NCBI RefSeq assembly: GCF_030253575.1
Contig: NC_080568.1
Location: 3,241,501 to 3,305,500 of the forward strand
DNA length: 64,000 nt
Reading direction: 5' to 3'
DNA from: Rhododendron vialii
Lineage: Eukaryota > Streptophyta > Magnoliopsida > Ericales > Ericaceae
Below are positions 57,701-64,000 of the stretch, piece after piece. The stretch's first letter is position 1; each line of letters starts with the position of its first letter. Position numbers and translations under genes: made by a program. Below the pieces are notes generated by a model. That model did not search any database. It saw only the letters and a program-made list of their open reading frames with translations, and was not told the origin of the DNA.

Positions 57701-57965
57701 ACGACGAGGAAACTAAGACGATGAAATAAACAGCTAATTCGGAGGAATTAATCGTATGAAAATGAGATTTGTAAAACTGAATAGAGGTACACCAGAAGAA
57801 GCGAGTCCTGCTCGGTGATCTCCGATTCCTTCACTCTCTGAGCAACAACCTGAGAAAATTACGTTTGAGAGTAGAAATTAGCAACTGAATATAGGCGAAG
57901 AATTCGAGAAGATGATGAAGGAGAAGAAAGATGATACGAAGGGAAAGCCAGTGCTCGCTCACCAT
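51713..57965 (-). CDS. ASY1: Meiotic chromosome-axis HORMA protein ASYNAPTIC1, 22 coding exons
   Basis: Exons: 57963-57965, 57793-57849, 56483-56579, 56316-56384, 56134-56226, 55409-55535, 55250-55319, 55118-55159, 54569-54697, 54366-54479, 54197-54239, 54071-54103, 53874-53998, 53733-53745, 53542-53618, 53332-53439, 52683-52833, 52509-52585, 52355-52409, 52093-52253, 51853-51990, 51713-51766. They total 1836 nt, 611 residues (Arabidopsis ASY1 is 596). The HORMA domain is about residues 14-230 ([32 protein letters not shown]). An acidic linker follows at about 235-300 ([13 protein letters not shown]), then a SWIRM/winged-helix-like region at about 305-455 ([20 protein letters not shown]), and a C-terminal tail with RKASTVKEPIFQ near the closure-motif position. 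ASY1 loads on meiotic axes, is remodelled by PCH2, and promotes interhomolog synapsis and crossovers. The frame is intact throughout, so the gene looks functional. All introns are GT-AG except the one after exon 4. Confidence 0.97.
56714..56831 (+). repeat. Tandem duplication of about 60 bp in ASY1 intron 2
   Basis: AACAGCATTTTGASCAAAAT then TAACATTCGRACTCCTAGAA occurs twice, each copy ending ATAGTTGCTGTT. Confidence 0.9.
57505..57620. repeat. Dispersed repeat family B, copy 7 (fragment), in ASY1 intron 2
   Basis: GGGCCGAAAACAAGCTGATT, CTTGGCTCGTTTAAATGAGC and CAAGCTCACGACCAGCTCGG words. Confidence 0.5.
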
Positions 57966-58034
57966 GTTTAGAGAGAGAGAGATTTGAGATTATTCAAATT
58001 TGGAAATGAGGAGGAAATCAGAGAGAGCGAGTAG

Positions 58035-58051
58035 ATATATAAAGGCGCGAA
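58035..58051 (-). promoter_or_regulatory. TATA box and E2F-like site upstream of ASY1
   Basis: The minus strand reads TTCGCGCC (58051-58044) directly followed by TTTATATAT (58043-58035), about 70 bp before the ATG. The first resembles an E2F site and the second a TATA box. Only the motifs are seen. Confidence 0.45.
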
Positions 58052-58079
58052 GTTTTGACGTGGTGAGGAGGGAACTCGT

Positions 58080-59204
58080 GGTGTGGTTAGACGGTTAGAC
58101 TCGAGTTGGCTCTGGTATCAGGCTGAAAAAACGTGTCCAGGAGTTTATTATTTTAAGTTTTTTTTTTTTTTCCCCTTTCCCGGATATAGTCTTCCTTAAC
58201 TACTACTACTAGGTTACTGCCATGAGAGTCGAATCTTAAACATCATGTCAAAACAAAACTCTATACAACATTTGGCCAAATTTACGGTCCATTTGCCGGA
58301 CAGATAAGGTTTTTTGTGGACGGATAAAGTTTTTTGTGGATATATCATAGGGAAATTAGTTAAGGAGGGATGATTAGCTTATACATGATTTGAATAGTAC
58401 ACTAGTTGATACAAGTGGATAAGAGGAACTTAGGTGGTGTGTTGTTGTATACGATCCAAGCTGTCGGATTGGGCATCCAAAGGATCAAATCTCATCCCTG
58501 TAATAAATGATCGAGAGCCGTTCATTACCGAGATGAGACCCGAGTTGTCGGATGGACAATCTGACGGCTCGGATCATGCACATCAAGATCCCTCAATTCG
58601 GATAAGAGTAGATAATGTGATAAGTTCCGGAAAAAATCAGTGCATTGTTTGGTTTAGGTTTTGAGGATGGTTTTTGAGGTAATGAATAGAGGAAGAGAGA
58701 TAGAGAAACGTGAATAATAATTTGAGAGAAAACTTATTGATAATTGTGCGCTGAGAGAGGGATTGGGTTTTGGGACCCAAGGAGAACAAAGTATGATTGT
58801 TGCACGAAAAATAGATTGTTACATGCAAACAAAAACACAATAGTAGTTGTTAAAAAAAAAGTACAGTGGATTCTTACACAGGATCAATAAATTGTTCCAC
58901 ACTAACAGTAAATCTTCCATTTTTTTCAATTTAAGTACTTGAATAAAAAAGTTATAGTGCCTAAAATGAAGATGGGGAATGATAGTGGATAGAAATTAGT
59001 TGAGGATGAGATACAAAGGGAATTTGCAAAATACCAATTTACCTTTGGACTAAAAATGTCATTTCTTAACATGACAACTAGCATGAGAGGAGATATGTGA
59101 AATGTCAACTAAAAGCAATTGACTCTATAGTTGGAGTCGTTTTTCAGATGCCAATCAATCCATTTGATATACCACATCGAATTTGACATTCTTAATTGGA
59201 GAAT
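58080..59204. other. Intergenic region upstream of ASY1
   Basis: No gene. GGACRGATAAAGTTTTTTGT is duplicated in tandem at about 58301-58335. The remainder is unremarkable AT-rich DNA. Confidence 0.5.
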
Positions 59205-59512
59205 TATTTTTTTTATCAAAATTCTAAGAAATTTTATTGATGATACGCTAACACAAAGCGTGATACTAACAAAAGCATCCATCCTTGCCCAAGGACTTGG
59301 CTAACCAAATACTCAAATAGGGGCGCAAGCCTCCCAAGTAGACACGCCCACACTTCTAACACCCTTTCTAGACAAACAATGTGCTATACCTCCCGTTCTT
59401 CCCACAAACTTGAAAACACACACGCACACACATCAAAACCCACTCCAATACAATCTGGCATCTCGGACAATAACCTCAATAGATTGTTGCACTCGCAGAC
59501 TCGCTCTCCCTT
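59205..59512 (-). pseudogene. Decayed RNase H-like fragment of a retroelement
   Basis: Minus-strand translation yields NNLLRLLSEMPDCIGVGFD, then after a frame change KFVGRTGGIAHCLSRKGVRS and VSTWEACAP. This recalls the end of plant RNase H domains (x-F-V-x-R-x-G-N-x2-AH-x-LA). Frame changes and stops show that it is not functional. The resemblance is by eye only. Confidence 0.45.
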
Positions 59513-61559
59513 TTACTCATGATGAAAAACTATGAAAACAAAGTGGATTATTATACATGATATCTGCAATAAACAAAGTATTTTAAGAGTGAGATAGCCA
59601 ATCAACCTCCTATCAAAAATCTCATTAATATTACTCTTAAAAATTTTGAGGCTAATTTCTCTTGTAGTAAGTGTTGTATCTTTTCTCGTATTTTTTATTG
59701 GAGATAGCCATATTTACCTCATTGTTTTAAATTTATGCACTCTCTGTCTATCTTTGTTAACATGAATTTACGTTATTAACCTTTCAGCAGTTCAAATTCC
59801 CACATAAAGATAAATATCACATTCACACGGTGACAAAGAAATAGGAGCCGTGTAAAAATGAACGCATATATATATTTTTTTTCCGATTCTTAAAATGGAC
59901 TTCTACAAAAAAAAAAAATTATTGTTTTTATAACCAAGCTTCCAACTAGTTTGCCTGTAATTCTGGAGCCTAAAATTAACTACCGGGCAAACCTTCATTA
60001 GCCTCAAATGAGTTGACAAGACGAGAGACTTCGAATTTGACACCTCAAGAGGAAATGAATAAGTAAGTTGATTACTAGACCAACCCTAGTTTCAAAAGTT
60101 GAGATCATTAACCTCGACTCTCTTTGTCCCAAATAGTTGGTCTCGTTTTAGTTGAGATCATAATTAAACCTCTACTCTCTTTGTTTCAAATTGCTGGTCT
60201 CCTTTTATTAGTAGTTCGAAACCTCTCAAAAAATATGAATATTGATTTGTTTATTAAATAAATTCCCAATAACAAGTGTTTATAAAGTTATTGAGTAACT
60301 GAATTAAAAAAAAAAACGAGCAATTTGGAACGGACCACTAAAAACAATTTTAAAAAAAACGAAAGTATACTTTCTGCTTACAAAATCCAGCAAAAAATTG
60401 TCAAACAAAAAAAAAAGTCAAAGAAATCACATGCCGACGTGGCCTCAGTTTTGAGTCCCTCATCCACATTGGATACCCGTAATTCAAATTGGTCGGGCGA
60501 GGGACGTTGTTATGTCCACTCCCCAGTACTCTCTCCGCTGGATCTCGGCTTTCAAAATTTCAAAAAAGATTCTTGTCTGCGAGTCCACCATTATTTTTGG
60601 ACTTTTGAAAAAAAGTTACTCCGTAGAATTCAAAACCAAGGAGGTCTTTCTTCTCCTTTCAACATTTTCTTTCAGATATAGTCCTTTGGGTTTTAACAAA
60701 TTCTCGTTATTCTCCCTTACAGTTACATTCCACCCTTTGCCATCTTAATTTTTCGAGGAGCAAGGTTAATCTTGGTATACGAGACTTCAATCATAAACGT
60801 TGACATGTACTCTTTACATATTTTTCACTCAGAGCAACGGTAAAGAGCATCATTTCATATTCGTAGTAATATATAGGAGTATATATTTTTTGTTTTGATT
60901 ATCAAGCTTATTTGTTAGTGACTATTGTATTCATATTATTATTAGGTACTCGTATAGTTAGAATTTGAATAGCTATATTTTCAAGCATTGAGAAAACCTA
61001 AAAGGATCTTGGTGAGGAAACCTAAAAGGATTTTTTTTAAAACAATTTCTAGTTTAAAAAAAAAAAACTATAACTGATAAATTTAAATTTTCTTTCATTT
61101 CATTCCTAAGTCGTAAGTTGTAGCAAAATTTAAGAAGCTGCGACAACCGACCTTTTTTTTGGACTCTCTAAAATTTTACTCAAATATGAATGAAGGTCTA
61201 TCTGAGATATTAGTCATGCCTATGCACTAAGAAATTCAACCTAAATTCCAATTCATCGCAAAACAAGCCCAGGGGAAAAAACCGAGGAGCTTTTTAGAAA
61301 AAAATTTAAAGACAAGCTAGAAATGCAACAAAAAACAACAAATAATTTCCCAACTCGCCACTTCTCAAGCGCACACACGCGCCAGAACAATCCGGACACG
61401 CGTCGAAATCGCAGAGCAGACCACGACGGATGGCCGCAATTAGAAGCGAGTAGAAACTCATTTTCACAGTCGCGCGTGTTCTATCAGACCCTGAAGAAAA
61501 ACAGTCTAAAATTTCTCCCCTCGAAATTTTACAGATAAACACTCAGCCTTTTCTCTTTT
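59513..61559. other. AT-rich gene-free region
   Basis: No gene is visible. Stowaway-like wording (CTCTTTGTCCCAAAT and CTCTTTGTTTCAAAT, each followed by a GGTCTC-type word) repeats at about 60119 and 60177 and may be an old MITE. Confidence 0.4.
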
Positions 61560-61823
61560 CTTCGGACATTTCCGATCAGTTTTTCATTTTCCCTCTCTCT
61601 AATTTTTTTTTTTCCATTTACAAATCTTTGGAGGGAAAATACTCTCTCGAACTCCTTAACTGGTGAAAACCCTAGAATTTCCTGTCCTTTGATGTTTGAG
61701 CACAATTTATATGCCTTTTCTCTCTCTCTTCAATGGCCGAAGTCACTGCCTTTTCCACTTGCAGGAGCAGCTGCTGACGTAGATTCAAATTCCGCCGCCG
61801 TTGCTTCGCTCGAATTCGTCTCA
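61560..61823 (+). other. Probable 5' leader exon of a gene leaving the window
   Basis: CT-rich leader-like sequence carries AAAACCCTAG (61666-61675, a telo-box-like motif common in plant promoters and leaders). A short ATG frame at 61733 (MAEVTAFSTCRSSC, then stop) could be a small upstream ORF. CGTCTCAG|GTTTGGAG at about 61824 could be a splice donor. No coding exon follows before the window ends. Tentative. Confidence 0.3.
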
Positions 61824-64000
61824 GGTTTGGAGTCCTGAACTTGCTTTCAGCTTGAATTGAGTGGGTTTTTCAGTAATTACTAATTACAATCTGGGTGATT
61901 TGGAGTTTTTTTTTTCTCACTTCTGTTCTTAGGGTTTTAGTGAGTTTGTGTTGAGTTACAGTGGATTACTTGCTTGGTGAAACTTCTAATCGAAAGGAAT
62001 TTTCCGACTAGTAGGATATGCATATGTGCATGCATAGATGTTATCGTTTATTTCCGTTTTTGCTGAGCCGGTTTTACAGGGGTGGAAAGAATTGAGTTGA
62101 GGCAAGAGGTGTGTAGTTCAAGCTTGGTCTGAAGACTTAATGATCTTATAGTAAATGAAAGTGTTCAAGCTTGATTTGTTACTAGATGAGTTGGTCTCAA
62201 ACGAGCTTTAAACTAACCGACCAGAGCCAAGCTAAAATAGCTTGGTCGCTTTGATAAGAAATGTGCTCAAGCTCGGTTTGTTTGCGTAACCTCGTTTGAG
62301 CTTGGTGTATATATGTCAGAAGGCGGTCACAATGGAGTTTAGCACAACGCAAGCTCGAGTAGCTTGAGCATTTAACAGACCCATAAGTTTGTAATACAAA
62401 ATATGGGTAAGTTTTTACTTTATTTTGTAGTTTTTGATGAATTGATGAGATTCTAACTCTAATAATGAAGCTGGTAAACTTTGAATGGCATGGGGAGAAT
62501 GAGGCTAGGGATTCTTTTCATTTATTTATTTATAATGATTTGTGAGGGAAACAGATAAAAGTAAAAAAAATGAAAGTAAAAACTGGTGGTGCATGTATAA
62601 AACTTGAAGGTGTTGTGGGACATGCCGAAGACAACTATTTGATCTGTAATGTAAACAATAAAGAAGATGAACAAAAGTAAGCCAAGCAAGAAACAATCAC
62701 ACAAGATTTGCATGGTGTGATACGTGTATCTACTCCACGGCAGGACGGGACAGATTAATTGACTATAGCCAATGAGGATTACAAGCACTCTGATATCCTC
62801 TTGATTGTGTTTCTCTGTTTTGTTACGTTTCCTACACCTAAGACAAGCTTAGAAACCCTAAAACTGAATAAAACAAGAATATATAGTGCTGCTGCGCGTT
62901 CCGACCGTCCGGACGGACTTGACAACTGTCCACCGTCAGGATGGGATTTCTAGACTTCCTGTAGGTCCAGAACTTTGGTTGCAGCTTAGTTTGTCCGAAT
63001 GGCTCTTAGTCCCGTCTGGATGGTGGTGCCCTAAGATCCCCATTGAATCCACACACAACCACAGGTTTGGTGATGAATCTCAATAATGGTCGGGGAAAAT
63101 GACTGAGAACCAGAGTACTCATCAAAATGAAAATAATCCAGTTGCATTGTTTTATTCTTTATCTTATTTGATGCATTGTTTTCATACCTTTACTTGTTTG
63201 CCAATTATCTGTTATAGATCTTGGTTATTGGCACATTTTTTTATCTGGAACTGGAAGTATACAGTCATAACTTAAATCCCATATGCTTAAAGATACTATG
63301 CGATGAACTAATAATGTTGGAAAAATCACTTGAAAGAACTCATAGAAGCATTTGACAATGGAAAATGCTTTCTTATTTTGCAACAACGATGTATTGCACA
63401 CAAAGCAGTAGGTTATCCTTGACCAATTTAAATAATGGAAGGGAACAATGGCAATTTAGGGATGGATCCAGGAATTCAACCTTGGCAGGCGAACTTATAT
63501 CACTTGGGGGTGCGAACCTTTATGATTTAGTGATACCTTGCAAAATGTTAGTAAATTAAAAGGATTTTGTGAAATTAGGGCTGAGGTTTTTCACTCTATA
63601 CCCCATGTTGGATCCATAACAGTGTACAATATCATCTCATCTAGATAAAGGCTCGGAAAGGGCCATTTCTGTACAATGAGCAACTCTCGCTCTTGTACTC
63701 TAAACTTCCTGTCTTTGGGCTGTTGTGCTGTGCGCATGACTTTCTTCTTATTATTATTTTTTTGGGTATACAAAGGAGAGGTTTTGATATCTCTTTTAAT
63801 CTGTCTTCAGAAAACAAATCTCCTTTCGGCTATCAAATTGTTGGTAAGAGGAAATGGTCTATGACTCTAATTGAAAGACTATCATTTGGTGCCTTGGTGG
63901 TAACGCTGCACTGATTATTTAGAAGATATTTTCTGGCGAGATTTTTGATCATTTGTTCATTTCGTGATGATTATTGGTGATCATTGATCTTGGGTATGTT
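61824..64000. other. Right edge: possible first intron, no coding exon recognised
   Basis: Contains family B copy 8 (62087-62385) and ordinary AT-rich sequence. Open frames here show no family resemblance. Confidence 0.4.
62087..62385. repeat. Dispersed repeat family B, copy 8
   Basis: GTTCAAGCTTGGTCTGAAGA, CGTTTGAGCTTGGTGTATAT and CAAGCTCGAGTAGCTTGAGC words. Confidence 0.6.

Noticed and set aside
60325-60681. 118-codon plus-strand ORF
   Set aside because: Lysine-rich low-complexity start in A-rich DNA, with no domain.
1-64000. CRISPR arrays, operons, bacterial insertion sequences or plastid/mitochondrial insertions
   Set aside because: No regular spacer arrays, no bacterial gene organisation and no organellar gene blocks were seen.

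Overview
This is nuclear DNA of a flowering plant, most likely a woody eudicot. It is AT-rich, its genes are split by short spliceosomal introns, and it carries a cytosolic-type tRNA-Leu. It is dense in plant-type small transposons (Stowaway, PIF/Tourist-like, hAT, snapback MITEs, tRNA-derived SINEs, one TRIM). All protein matches are to plant families. I cannot name the species from the sequence alone.

Layout. (1) 986-7671, minus: a five-exon gene for a plastid-targeted DUF493 (YbeD/UPF0250-like) protein, with introns holding a MITE and a dead non-LTR retroelement. (2) 9036-9115, minus: tRNA-Leu(AAG). (3) 11538-11840, plus: a single-exon 100-residue DnaJ-type cysteine-rich zinc-finger protein. 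(4) 11841-39770: about 28 kb with no gene I can support, filled with MITEs, SINEs, a complete 276-bp TRIM, a 715-bp hAT-like element with 8-bp target duplication, long snapback elements and microsatellites. (5) 39821-42721, plus: F-box/Sel1-like/MYND-finger gene. (6) 47145-50073, minus: REF/SRPP-family lipid-droplet protein (LDAP type). (7) 51713-57965, minus: the complete meiotic axis gene ASY1, 22 coding exons, 611 codons. (8) About 61560 onwards, plus: what looks like a 5' leader of a gene that runs out of the window.

Genes 5-7 match the order of Arabidopsis At1g67340 (F-box/MYND), At1g67360 (LDAP1) and At1g67370 (ASY1), as I remember those loci, so this end is a conserved microsyntenic block. 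The genes do not form a pathway: they act in SCF-type ubiquitination, lipid-droplet coating and meiotic chromosome-axis assembly.

I reconstructed every exon by hand from splice signals and reading phase. All exon sums keep the frame. Notable gene-structure points are a GC-AG intron, a 13-nt microexon and an intron directly after the start codon in ASY1; a microsatellite that forms the 5' splice site of a DUF493 intron; a NAGNAG acceptor in LDAP; and a minisatellite that crosses the stop codon of the F-box/MYND gene. I found no operon-like, CRISPR or defence system. The most unusual material is the set of snapback elements, including one nested in another MITE and two in a row inside TA microsatellites.
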